Source of the DNA: Pseudoneurospora amorphoporcata
Taxonomy: Eukaryota > Ascomycota > Sordariomycetes > Sordariales > Sordariaceae
Reading direction: 5' to 3'
Length of the DNA stretch: 64,000 nt
NCBI GenBank assembly: GCA_033297205.1
Contig: MU859077.1
Coordinates: forward strand, 1-64,000
The position numbers and the translations under genes are program-made. The notes below the pieces were generated by a model, which saw only the letters and a list, made by a program, of their open reading frames with translations, searched no databases and had not been told where the DNA came from. Positions 13,873 to 24,070 of this stretch are shown piece after piece. Position 1 is the first letter of the stretch, and each line of letters starts with the position of its first letter.

Positions 13873-14862
13873 TTTGCTTGTTAGTTTATGTTGATCTGTT
13901 GACCTGGAGAGGTAAAAGAGGGAAGAGAGTAAGTACAGGTAACTTGACAAGTCAAAACAGAAAGATGGTCCACGAAAAGAAGGGAAGGAAGGAAAGATCA
14001 TTCACTTACGGATATCTGCTGAGTATTTAACGGATTCCTCAAGTCTTTTCCCAACCTCTTTCCTCTTTCTTCAAATGATATTAAAAGTTCACTCACTTAT
14101 AGTGACCTAGTAAACTTGATTAGTCAAGCGCTCGTGTTCTACCAGGTAACACCCGGGACGCGACTCCCCTGATCAAGAGAGGAGGTCATCTGTGGAGTTT
14201 CCAGCTGCTTCCAACGCTAGCCATTGGCCAATCATGTGTAACCTCGGGCTCTGTTTTACCCCGGCGGCAGAAAGGACACGGTGCGATTTTGTGCACCTTT
14301 TCCGTATAATGGAAGTTTGGTTGCCCCGGCCGACCAACTGTTGTGGGCTTGTGGCACGTTTTTTGTCCTTGTCCTACGGGTTGGTGAAATGCATCTCGAG
14401 TTAGCTTACTCTTCGGCGTTATGCTCCTTGTTGATTGCTACTGACGAGTGCCGGTCTCGGTATGTTCTGTCAATCATTTGCTTCGGACTTTTTGTGACAC
14501 TCCGGTTGCGGATATCGAAAACCATCCATCAGGTAGTTGAAGATGAGATAGGTAGACGGCTGGCATCAAGGCATCTGAGGACATCATCGTGGCTTGCAAA
14601 TCCGTTACCCGTTACCACCCTACACTCCCATTCCCCTTAAAATTGAGTGGGGGACGGGCGATTTCAGGGCCATCCAGATCCCCGGGTACGGTACAGCGCT
14701 GAAAAGACATCTCGCAGCCAGCCATCCCGAATAGCGATATCTGTCAGAGTGATTGCATCATTTCAGCCCTACAACAGAAGGCTCCTTTACTTGAATATGG
14801 CTTACATAACCAACCTCCAAGGTTAGGTACACAATAACCACAACTCCAATTTTCAAATCTGA
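13873..14862. other. Region upstream of the MAPEG gene and downstream of polymerase X
   Basis: This 990-bp space contains the MAPEG promoter on the left and the polymerase X 3' end on the right. A palindromic double CCAAT box, ATTGGCCAAT, lies at about 14223-14232, some 350 bp upstream of the MAPEG start; it may bind the fungal CCAAT-binding complex. No gene is supported. Confidence 0.45.
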
Positions 14863-16671
14863 TCAGCCAGTACATCTCTCCTCTGGCGGCCGCCACTCCA
14901 GCTCCAACCCTTCAAACACCCGTCTCTCCGCCGTCAACATATCCGGCGCCGACTCACCATTCGGCCCGCTCTCATAATCAACCCAAGTCCCATCAGCCCT
15001 ACTCCGGATCCCGCTGCTATCGAACTTGAGCGACCTCTCCTTCTTGCAATACCTCCTCAGGTCCCTCTGGAAGGTCGTCCCGCTCGTCCACCCCAGCACC
15101 GCACACCCGGCCGTCTTCCACGGGCTGATGATGATATCCACCCTCCTGTGCGGATTCGGATTCTTCTTCTCGCCCGTCGTCCAGTGCGGATCCTGCCACA
15201 CCACGAGCGCCTTATCTAGCGTATCGAACCCGGTCCCTCCTTTCTTCTCGTTCCCCTTCCACGCCACAGGCACCTGCCCGCGCTCCGTGTTGGCCGTGCT
15301 CAGGATCAGCGTGTGCGTGATGTAGTTTGACTGTTCCAGAGCCACCACGATCTGCTCGACAAAACCCTTGGTCGCGGTCTCGTCCGGGTGACTCAGCACG
15401 ACGTCCACGTCGCCGCTCGCCAGCTTGCCGCGGCGGTAGCCGCCTACGATGACCATTTGGAAGCCCGGGTGGATCTTGTTGGCGTGCTCGAGGATGATAT
15501 CGGAGATGGACTCGACCTCGGCTCGTGGGATCTTCAGCTGAAACTCGTCGTAGTACTTGACGCCAATCTGCTGGACGCGCGTTAGGGTGTCCCAGCCGTA
15601 TTCGACAATGTCGTCGAGGTCGCGCCAGCCTTTGTTGTAGAACTCGCGGGCGGTGGACTCGGCGACGCCCCAGATCTCGTAGAAGAGCTTGAGAACGGCG
15701 AGTCGCGGGTCGGACTCGTCTTCTTTGGCTTCTTGTAGCTCCCCGTGTTCTCGGAACTCTGAGTATAGCTGGGCGATCTTGAGGCCGCAGCCTGGGAGCT
15801 TCGATACTTCCAGGGCACTCTGGAGAGGATAGGGGTAGGAAGTGAGGGCGGCTATGGCGCTTGAGTAGGCGCGTACTCCGATCTTGTCGCCGAGTAATGT
15901 CCTAGCCGTTCTGATCTTCATCAACTCCTCGATGAAAGGTTCGTTGGGTGGATGCATAGGTGCAGGACGTTGGCACGCATATGTAGTGTGTAGGTAGGCC
16001 GGTATAGGAGGCAGCTCCACTTCATGTTCAGAGGTGGTCATGTGCAGCAATGCCGGGGCTTTGGAGAGGAAGTGATCGCGTCGACCGTGGCTGGCGGTGC
16101 TGTGAGAAGATCCGGGCCGTGAGCCATGGAAAGAAGGCTTCGGGTCTGCTAGGGCCCGCTTGATGACATCCGCAGCCTTTGCTGGCGACACATCTTTGGG
16201 TTTGGTGGGTTTGCTCTGTTTTTTCCGGCCTCTATACAAGGTGTAGTCATCTATTGGGAGCACAATCCCGGCTTTGAGAGACTCGGTGAACCAGGCGAGC
16301 TTGACCACCTTGACCGTCGTGGGGGATGCTTTAAGGGTCGACTGAGTCGGCTGGGTAAGGAGAGGATGAGACTCGCCATCTGACGCAGTGTCCGAGTCTT
16401 CTGTGATAACGGAACCCGGTGTCCGAAATCTCCTTCGCTTCGGGCTGGGAGATGTAGGTACGTCTGCCTCCGCTGCTGATATCTCCTCAGTCACGAGCTT
16501 GTGTTTCCTAAGCTCGAATAGGGCTCGTTCTTTCCGGTGCACCTTCCCCAGGACGACTTCGGCCTCATTGATGTCATATGTGAGGGTTGGTATTTGCTCC
16601 TCCAACTCGTGGAGCTCATCCACCCCTAGGTTGGTGGGAAGCAAGAAAATGACCGGGAATTCCAGCGTCAT
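14863..16671 (-). CDS. POL4: Family X DNA polymerase (Pol4 / pol mu-lambda-like)
   Basis: This is a gap-filling DNA polymerase of the kind used in end joining and base-excision repair, in a single exon of 602 residues. The open frame runs further upstream, but the first ATG is at 16671. The N-terminal ~175 residues look like a BRCT domain (strand VIFLLPTN, later conserved Trp in VVKLAWFTESL), followed by a basic low-complexity linker. The 8-kDa and fingers regions include IGVKYYDEFQ. The palm has GGYRRGK and GDVDVVLSHPD near residue 418, carrying two of the catalytic aspartates. The third is in RRVDIIISPW near residue 510. The segment LGWTSGTTFQRDLRRY near residue 526 carries the Gly-Trp steric-gate pair of pol mu, TdT and yeast Pol4 rather than the Tyr-Phe of pol beta and lambda. 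Orthology within family X is inferred. Confidence 0.92.
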   Translation of the reverse strand: MTLEFPVIFLLPTNLGVDELHELEEQIPTLTYDINEAEVVLGKVHRKERALFELRKHKLVTEEISAAEADVPTSPSPKRRRFRTPGSVITEDSDTASDGESHPLLTQPTQSTLKASPTTVKVVKLAWFTESLKAGIVLPIDDYTLYRGRKKQSKPTKPKDVSPAKAADVIKRALADPKPSFHGSRPGSSHSTASHGRRDHFLSKAPALLHMTTSEHEVELPPIPAYLHTTYACQRPAPMHPPNEPFIEELMKIRTARTLLGDKIGVRAYSSAIAALTSYPYPLQSALEVSKLPGCGLKIAQLYSEFREHGELQEAKEDESDPRLAVLKLFYEIWGVAESTAREFYNKGWRDLDDIVEYGWDTLTRVQQIGVKYYDEFQLKIPRAEVESISDIILEHANKIHPGFQMVIVGGYRRGKLASGDVDVVLSHPDETATKGFVEQIVVALEQSNYITHTLILSTANTERGQVPVAWKGNEKKGGTGFDTLDKALVVWQDPHWTTGEKKNPNPHRRVDIIISPWKTAGCAVLGWTSGTTFQRDLRRYCKKERSLKFDSSGIRSRADGTWVDYESGPNGESAPDMLTAERRVFEGLELEWRPPEERCTG

Positions 16672-18050
16672 TGTAGCCAAATGTCGACAGTTCCAGCTGC
16701 CAAGTAGCTGGACATTATCCAACGCCGAGTCCCAAAGAGTTCGAGGTGATAAAGGTTTGCGTTGCTGAAGACCAATCCCACGGTATCCAAAATCGACGAT
16801 ACAAAACAATTGACATAAATCAACAGCAAGGTTTTAGTCCAAGACAATCAGCAAGTCAGAATTGGTATCGGTAGTCGAAAGTCGTTGCCTGCCTGTGACG
16901 TGCATCAGCCTTCGTGTCTTCACTGACCCAAGCGCAGAGGACTTGAGAAGGCGGGATGAAAAGAAAGAAGATTGAGGATAACCACCAAAAAGAAAGCAAA
17001 GATCGTGGAGCAAGCCTTGAAAACCAAACATGCAAAATCACCACTTCAATTGAAATTGTATGGTGTTACCGAAATCTGGAGTTTCTATTTGTTGGTTCTC
17101 GAATCAGATATGACGAAATGGATTGGTTCAAACTGAAGTCTAGTAGAGTCTCGACATCGAAGAGTGTAGTGACGGAGTGACGTGCAGAGGTAATCAGTGC
17201 AAGTCGCTAGAATCGTGGACTGTGCTTAGCATTTTCGGGGTGTGGTCCATGTGTTCATTCGAGAAACTTCAATCACCGGGCGTATTTACAAATCTTATAT
17301 GACCTCGCTGCTTCAGGTTCGAATACAGTTGTCCACCGAATGGGTCGACAGAGTCGCCGATATATCTCGTAAGTCTCATTTGAATTCGAGTGCCGCATTT
17401 TCTCCGGGTTTCATGTTTCTAAAATCAAGTGTTTGTCTTTTGAGCCCGAAGTTACAGAATACAGATACCGGGGAGCATTGTATTCCAGGACCGTGCAGCG
17501 GGACCTGTCGCGACAGGTAGCATTGCTTGGCGCTGTGGAACAAAGACCGCCTCAACCTTCAACCTCAACCTTCATTTGACTTTCGACTTTTGACCCATCA
17601 TCAACCGGCGTCATTCATTTGCGCCCGCAGGCCTATAGCGCCTCAACCATCAACGTGACTCTGGGCATATTACAAGGATTAAGGTTCTTGAACTGCCGGC
17701 CTTTCTTTAACGGACTGTGATTGCAACCGGAGCGATCCTTCAGAATTCCTTCAGGTTCTTTCCCGTAACATCTTGGAACCTCCATTGAGGATCGTATTTC
17801 CGGACGGACATCTCTCTTTTTGTTCGCCATCAACACGCGTCTTATCGCGACCGGTCGGGTGACCGTTCCTCGCCGACTTTCGTCTCATACTGTCACTCCC
17901 GGCGCTGGTCTACTCCTCGTCATCGATCAACAGCAGTTCACCCATAAGTTATCAACCAAACATACATCGCACACACCACTGAAAAAAAAAAAAAAAAAAC
18001 ACCATTAAGGGAGAGAGCACCCGCCGCAAAGGGGTCAACCGTCTTCCGAA
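16672..18050. other. Divergent promoter region of polymerase X and TFIIE alpha
   Basis: About 1.4 kb between two divergent starts. An uninterrupted A18 tract at 17982-17999 lies about 50 bp upstream of the TFIIE alpha ATG and could be a nucleosome-excluding element or leader sequence. Frames on both strands are short and unconvincing. A GGTTCGAAT string near 17318 resembles a tRNA B box, but no tRNA fold surrounds it. Confidence 0.45.
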
Positions 18051-19109
18051 ATGGACATCGCCAAAACCCTCATCCGCTGCGTCATGCGCGCCTTCTACTC
18101 CACCCAAGAAATCCTCATCATCGACGCCCTCGTGCAACACTCCTGCCTGCGCGACGACGACCTCGGCCACCTAATGAAGCTCGGCAACAAAGACCTACAC
18201 AAAGCGTGCGCGGGTCTTCGCGACGCCCGTTTTCTAGTAGTACACACGCGACCCGAGCTCCAGGCGGGCAAAACCCGCCCGCAGAACAAGACGTACTACT
18301 ACATCGACTACCGGCAGACCATCGACGCCATCAAGTGGCGCGTGTACAAGACCGACAAGGACATGCAGGGGATCGCCAAGCCCTCGGAGGAAAACAAGGA
18401 GTATGTGTGCCCGCGCGTGGGCTGCGAGGCGCAGTGGAGCCAGATGGAGGTTTTGGACAGCGTCTCCTCGCGCGGTTTCACCTGTCAGAGATGCGGCTCC
18501 GTGCTGGAGCAGGCAAAAGAGCGCGAGGCGCCCGGGCACCAGCAGCTGTCGAGGATGAACAACCAGTTCAAGTTCATGACGGATATGCTGCAGGAGGTCG
18601 ACAAGGTGGTTATCCCGGAATGCAACTTTGATTTGGCGCTGGCGAACGCCAGGTCGATCGTCCGGCTGGAGACGCACGAGGTGGCGGTTAGCGTGCCGGT
18701 GGACTCGGCGCTGAACAAGCCCAGCGCTGTCAAGGGTCTGGCGAATACGGGACCTAAGACGATGCAGGTTATCATTTCCACGGGCGATGATGATGCGGAG
18801 CAGGCGGAAGCGGCGAGGAAGAGGCAAGAGGAGCTGCTGAGGCAGAACGCGCTGCCGGAGTGGATAACGTCCAGCTCGGTGCCGACGACGGGCGGATCCA
18901 AGGCTATTGGACCTGCTGCGGCGTCGCTGCTTGATTCGTCGTCGGCAGTTAAGGATGAGGCGGCGGTGGATGAGCATCCGGCTAAGAAGGTCAAACTAGA
19001 GGTCCAGGGCGATATTTCGGTCAAGGATGAGGATCCCATGCCTATGAGCTTCAAGATGGAGGGTGGTGATGATGAGGAAGACGATCTCGAATTCGAGGAT
19101 GTCATGTGA
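18051..19109 (+). CDS. TFA1: Transcription initiation factor IIE, alpha subunit
   Basis: TFIIE alpha joins the RNA polymerase II pre-initiation complex, recruits TFIIH and helps open the promoter. It is a single exon of 352 residues. The N-terminal ~90 residues form the extended winged-helix domain (start MDIAKTLIRCVMRAFYSTQE; Tyr-rich segment TYYYIDYRQ). A zinc ribbon follows, with Cys120 and Cys125 (CPRVGC) and Cys145 and Cys148 (CQRC). The MNNQF segment after the ribbon is typical. The C-terminus is acidic (DDEEDDLEFEDVM), as in other TFIIE alpha proteins, where the acidic tail binds TFIIH. The first cysteine pair is spaced by four residues instead of the usual two. The neighbour on the left, polymerase X, is divergent. 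Confidence 0.95.
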   Translation: MDIAKTLIRCVMRAFYSTQEILIIDALVQHSCLRDDDLGHLMKLGNKDLHKACAGLRDARFLVVHTRPELQAGKTRPQNKTYYYIDYRQTIDAIKWRVYKTDKDMQGIAKPSEENKEYVCPRVGCEAQWSQMEVLDSVSSRGFTCQRCGSVLEQAKEREAPGHQQLSRMNNQFKFMTDMLQEVDKVVIPECNFDLALANARSIVRLETHEVAVSVPVDSALNKPSAVKGLANTGPKTMQVIISTGDDDAEQAEAARKRQEELLRQNALPEWITSSSVPTTGGSKAIGPAAASLLDSSSAVKDEAAVDEHPAKKVKLEVQGDISVKDEDPMPMSFKMEGGDDEEDDLEFEDVM

Positions 19110-20047
19110 GTAGAGTGAGACCTGGCACAACTCAAAGGGTAAGGGAGAAATGACCGATGATAAAAGGCTCCATGGCGCCTACGGAACGACCCAAACATCA
19201 ACATACATTGACGAAAGATATCATCGTTCACTTTGGTATCATCGCGATGGTCACCGGTTATATGGGGTTTGGCCGTCGAGCCGCTTCATACGGTCACTTG
19301 GACCGTAAAGATCGTCGCCGCTTTTCATCGGAATCTACCAAGTCCGGTGTCGCACGAAACCACAATTGCAACGTCGCTATCGGGCAGAAGTTAAGAAGAA
19401 TCAAATGGATGTCACGGCAGACGAGATTGGGTATTGCAACGCACACCAAAAAGTAAATGCAAGCGTCGTCGAAGGATATGAGAGGTATCGTGGCGGGATG
19501 CCATCAAAAAATAAAGGGAAACACGTGGACACAGCTATGTTGCTTGAAACATAGCAGGTCGGGATGGTGGGGAAAAGACACTAAATGACATGGTTGCTTC
19601 TTTAGCACGAATGAACTACTTCATGATCTAAGGAGAAAGGAGTGAAACCCGAGGTTTGAAGTTCTACCTCCAAGGCGAAAGTTTTCATCATCACTTTGCT
19701 TCTGTACACTAAGCAAAGCCAATTTGTACATAGACCTTTTATAGAACGGCACATAGACAAAACAACCAAAAGAGACTTCACAAAATGAGAATGGGGAAGG
19801 GGAATCAACAAGAGGGAATGATCTAAAAGAAAATGAAAAAAAAAATGAAAGGAAGGATGCATTCATGTCCTGGAAACAACTTTGCAGTTCAAAACTACCA
19901 TTTGATTGACAATGTCTTCCTTAAAATTCCTTTCGTTCGCTTTATTCACACACACATAACCACCACCCCACCGCCTAGAACTAATGGAAGGCCATATGTA
20001 CTTCACATGACATGGCATTACACGGAGTCCTCCTCCTCTACCAACGA
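19110..20047. other. Convergent 3' region of TFIIE alpha and SMC1
   Basis: The 938 bp between two converging genes hold only short frames of 60-100 codons, none with a recognisable product. Both 3' untranslated regions are expected here. Confidence 0.45.
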
Positions 20048-23000
20048 CTAGTTGTACTTGCGGAGCTGTAATAATGATGACACATGTCAGTAAACAACAT
20101 TCCGGAAAAAGAACCTACTAGTAAATGTGGGAAAAGGAACAAAAAAACTTACATCCAAAGTCAAAGTCTTTGAGCTATTCACATCCTGATCGCGATAAAC
20201 GCCCACCAGACTTTCACTATCCTGGAACAGCCCGGCCTTGAGACTGATGACGATGAACTGCATTCCGGGCCCGGCATGCTCGCGGATGTACTTCTTGATC
20301 TTCTCCACGTTGGCGTTATCCAGCGCCGCATCCACCTCGTCCAGTACGAAGAAGGGCGACGGCTGGTAGCTGTGGATGGCGAACAGCAGCGCCAGCGCCG
20401 CCATGGTCTTCTCGCCTCCGGATAGGTGCTCCATGTCGCGGAACCGCTTGAGCGGCGGCATGGCGTGGTACTTGATGCCCGACAGGTAAGGGGTGTCCGT
20501 GTCCTCCTCGATGTCCAGGTACGCCTGGCCGCCGAGCGGGTACGCGTCGGAGCGTGTGAGGTCCTTGTACACGTGCGTGATCTGCTCCTGGATGTGCGTG
20601 AAGGCCTTGTTGAAGAGCTCGAAGCGCTTGTCTTTCACCTGGTTGAAGGCGTCCCGGGCGGCCTTGAGGGCGGCGCGCGAGTCCTCAAAGTCCTTTTCAG
20701 TCGACTCGAGGCGCGATTTGACCGACTCGAGACGCTCGATGGCGCGCATGTTGGGGTTCAGCTTCTCGATCTCGGCGGTGAGGCTAGATATCTTTTCTTG
20801 CAGCTTGTCATCCACTTCATCGTTCGCGTCTTCGAGTAGTGCGTCATCGAGGTTATCATAGTTGATCTCAATGCCGTAGTCGTCCATGGCAGCCTCCATA
20901 AGCTGCGCTTCCTGGTCTTCGTCTTCGCCATCAATGTCCATGGCATCCTGATCCTTCTGTAGCAGTACGTCCTCGTTTGGAATGTCGTCGAGAGAGCCTT
21001 GCTGAAGAGGGATCTGGATCTGCTCAAGCTTACATCTCCTTAGTATGGCAAGTTTTTGCGCGCTGCTTTGCTGCACTGTAGCTTCCAGGTTGCTGATCTC
21101 CTTTAACCTCACTTCAATGTCTCGGCTCCTCCTCTGTAGGTCTTGCTTGGCCTCCTGTACCTTCTTGGTCTTTTCTGCGTGGGAGACCTTGAGCTCTTCT
21201 AGACTTTGCTCAAGCTCCTCGAGCGCCTCCCGGTCTTCCGCCATCTCCTCCTCAATGGAGGCCTTCTCTTGTCGGTATGAATCCAGGTCTCGTTCGTGCC
21301 GTTGCAGGGTCTTTTCTAGTGACTGTATCCTGTCGCTGGTCGCCGTGTGTTGTGAGGTTTCCCATGTCATGTTGCTCTGAATGCGTTGTTTCTGGATATC
21401 AAAGTCTTGCCGCTTCTGGGCAGCTTCTTGTTCCAGAGTGCCCTGTTGGGCTTCATAGGCACGGACGTTCTCGTAGCCCAGCCTCTTGCAGAAATCTTTG
21501 AAGATCTTATCTTCGACGTCTGAGATGGCCTTCTCGAACTTTTGTACCGTTGCCCGCGTCCGCTCCAGCTCGCCGTGCTTTTCATCATACTTGGGATCAT
21601 AGTCGTCCAGCTGTCGCTCCTGGTGATCGAGCTCTTTCTGTTTGCTCTTGAGGTTCTTCTCAAAGGCGGCCAGCTCACCTTCCTGAATCTTGAGGCGTTG
21701 TTCGAGCGCTGTAAACTCGACAAACAAAGCATCCTCCTTAGCGCTTCGTCGTCCAGACTGCGCCAGAGCTGCCACCTCGTCTTTCAGAGACTGTGCCATC
21801 CGTTGCAGGTTCTGAATGTCATGTTCCTCAAACCGACGCTTGCCGCCCTTCTCATTAGGCAAGCGGCCACCGGTCATGGTACCAGCCTTGTGAATTACGA
21901 AACCTTCGAGGGTGACTGCCTTGACCTGGATCTTTCTGCCGTATACGATGTCTTTCGCGATATGGAGATTGTCGCAGACAACAGATCCACCACATGCGTA
22001 GCTGATGGCGCGCTCGAGGGAAGGATCGAAGTCGATTGTATCAATGGTCAGTCGTGCTCCGGAAATGCCCTTAACTGCCGAAACTGAGCTGTTGACCTTA
22101 ATATTGTCGAGCGGAATAAACGTCAAGGGAGGGAATCGCTGCTCCTTGAGATACTGCACGCAATCCATACCGACCTTCTCGGTGTCCACGACGACTGCAT
22201 CAAAGTCACGTCCAAGGGCTGTGATGACTGCCTCGTCGAACTTCTTCTGTTTAGGTTTGCAGAGATCTCCAACCCGGCCTCGGACACCTGGGTAGATGCG
22301 CCTGAGGTCGCTGATCATGTTCCTCAACCTCGTCTCCTTCTCATTCTGACGCCGGCCAGATTCCGCATCGTCCAGTTTGCGAAGGACTTCCTTTAGCTTC
22401 TCCTCCTGGGCAGTTCTGGTCTGGTTTATCCTTACGCGCTCAGACTGGAGTTTGTTATACTCCTTCTTCTTGTCGGCGATATCGGATTTTAGTTGTTTTA
22501 CCGCGTCCTGGCTAGCGTCTCTTCGATCCTTGATCGACTGAACCTCGGTCTGCAGCTTTTCGATAGCGGCCTCAAAGTTGTCGATTTTTCCTTTCAGGCT
22601 GTTGACGGTGACCTCGTCACTTTTGAGCTGGCGCGTGAGGTTGGCCAGCTTGGCCCGGTTGTCGGCAGTTTTCTTCATAGCCTCGGCTTGGAGACTAGTG
22701 TACTCCTTGCGGTCCTCATCACTGAGCTCCTTGCCTTGCTTCTTGAGTGTTTCGGCCCATTGTTTTTCGAATTGCTGCTGCGCTTTCTCCACGGTGGCGA
22801 GGTCCTTTTGCAATTTGGAGATGTTGGATGCTTGGCTGTCGCGGTCCTTTTTCACTTCGACAATGCGCTTCCGTAACAGACCCATATCCTGGGTGCTTTG
22901 CGCAATCTTTTCATCGATGGGCACAAGACTGTTTTCCTTGTCTTCGATGTCCTTTTCCTTGGCCTTGATGCTCCTCTCCACCTTGCCCACCTCACGCCCT

Positions 23001-24070
23001 ACCGTAGCCTGCTCCTTACGAGCAGCATCCAGCTTGTTTTCGAAGGCTTCAACATTGCGACGGAACTCCTTCAGGTTTTCCTGGTGCTCCTGGATTTGCG
23101 CGCTAGACTCGTCCATGACCCTCTGGAAGTGATATAGCTTCCACAAGATATGGGTAATGACGGCCTCGTCTCGTTCTTCAGTTTTCCGTTGGAAATTCTC
23201 GGCCTCCTTCTTTTGCTCCTGATACTGCTTGATTTCCGAGTTGATACCTCTTCTCCGGTGGAGCTGGAAATTCTGGTTCTCGGCAGCCTGCTCGACCTCG
23301 GCCTGCAACTTCTCATATTCGGCCTTGTATTCGAGACTTCCGGATATTTGTTCGATCAAGCGTGTAAGGTCCTGAGGTGACTGCGAGGCAATGGCTTCAA
23401 CGTCTCCTTGGAAGACCAGGAAGTTACGCGCCTTGATCAGGATATTTTCGGCCTCGAGCGCATCGTTGTACTGCTGGGCGGTGACCACTCTGTCGTTGAT
23501 GCGGTACTCGCTGAATCCACTGTTTGTAATGGTTCGCTTCCACCGTTGCTCGTCGCCAGCATCGTCTTCGTAAACGGCCATGACCCACGCCGTCTTGGGG
23601 TCATTCCTAGATGACCGTTGGGAAGGGTCTTCGTCCTCGCCATCTTCGTGTCCGTCGACACCGTTAGTAGCGGGGGCAGCGGTGCCATCTTCTTGAATTT
23701 TCGATGTTTTCATGACACGGCCACGGTAGACCAGGTCTCGGAGATGGGTCGATCGGAGGTGTGATGATTTGATGCCCAAGACGAAAGAGATGGCATCCAT
23801 CCTAGCAACGCGCGCGCTCGTCAATACGAAAGCAGTCCCTGCCAACCGCAACCGGGCGCAACTTACGAGTTTGACTTTCCAGAGCCATTGGGACCGATAA
23901 TGGAGGTGAAGTAGGAGTCGCCGAACAAGAGGGTATGGTGGCCCTTGTAGGACTTGAAGTCTGGTTTACGGCAAACATGGTGAGTTTCGGCACGATCGTG
24001 ACCGAGTGTCGTGTTTCGGAGCAAAAAGCGAAGACCTACTGAAAAGCTCGAGACGGATGAGCTTGCCCAT
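20048..24070 (-). CDS. SMC1: Cohesin subunit SMC1
   Basis: SMC1 dimerises with SMC3 and is closed by the kleisin Scc1/Rad21 to form the cohesin ring. Four exons join in frame: 24070-24040, 23960-23867, 23801-20153 and 20065-20048, giving 1263 residues, the normal size. The start is MGKLIRLELFNFKSYKGHHT, with Walker A GPNGSGKSN at residues 33-41. A long coiled coil flanks a hinge around residues 520-660 (YPGVRGRVGDLC through GTMTGGRLPNEKGG). The C-terminal head has the ABC signature LSGGEKTMAALAL and Walker B FFVLDEVDAALDNANV. The last exon encodes only LRKYN and the stop, and the first only ten codons plus one base; both are easily missed. The identity as SMC1 rather than another SMC rests on these N-terminal, hinge and head sequences. 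Confidence 0.97.

Noticed and set aside
16672..16809. In-frame upstream extension of polymerase X
   Set aside because: It begins at TTG with no ATG before 16671; the BRCT-like domain begins directly after that ATG.
17300..17345. GGTTCGAAT string resembling a tRNA B box
   Set aside because: No paired T-arm, anticodon arm or acceptor stem can be drawn around it, and no A box lies at the right distance.
18234..18977. 247-codon minus-strand frame opposite TFIIE alpha
   Set aside because: It lies fully inside the TFIIE alpha gene, is Arg/Leu-rich by composition and has no domain.
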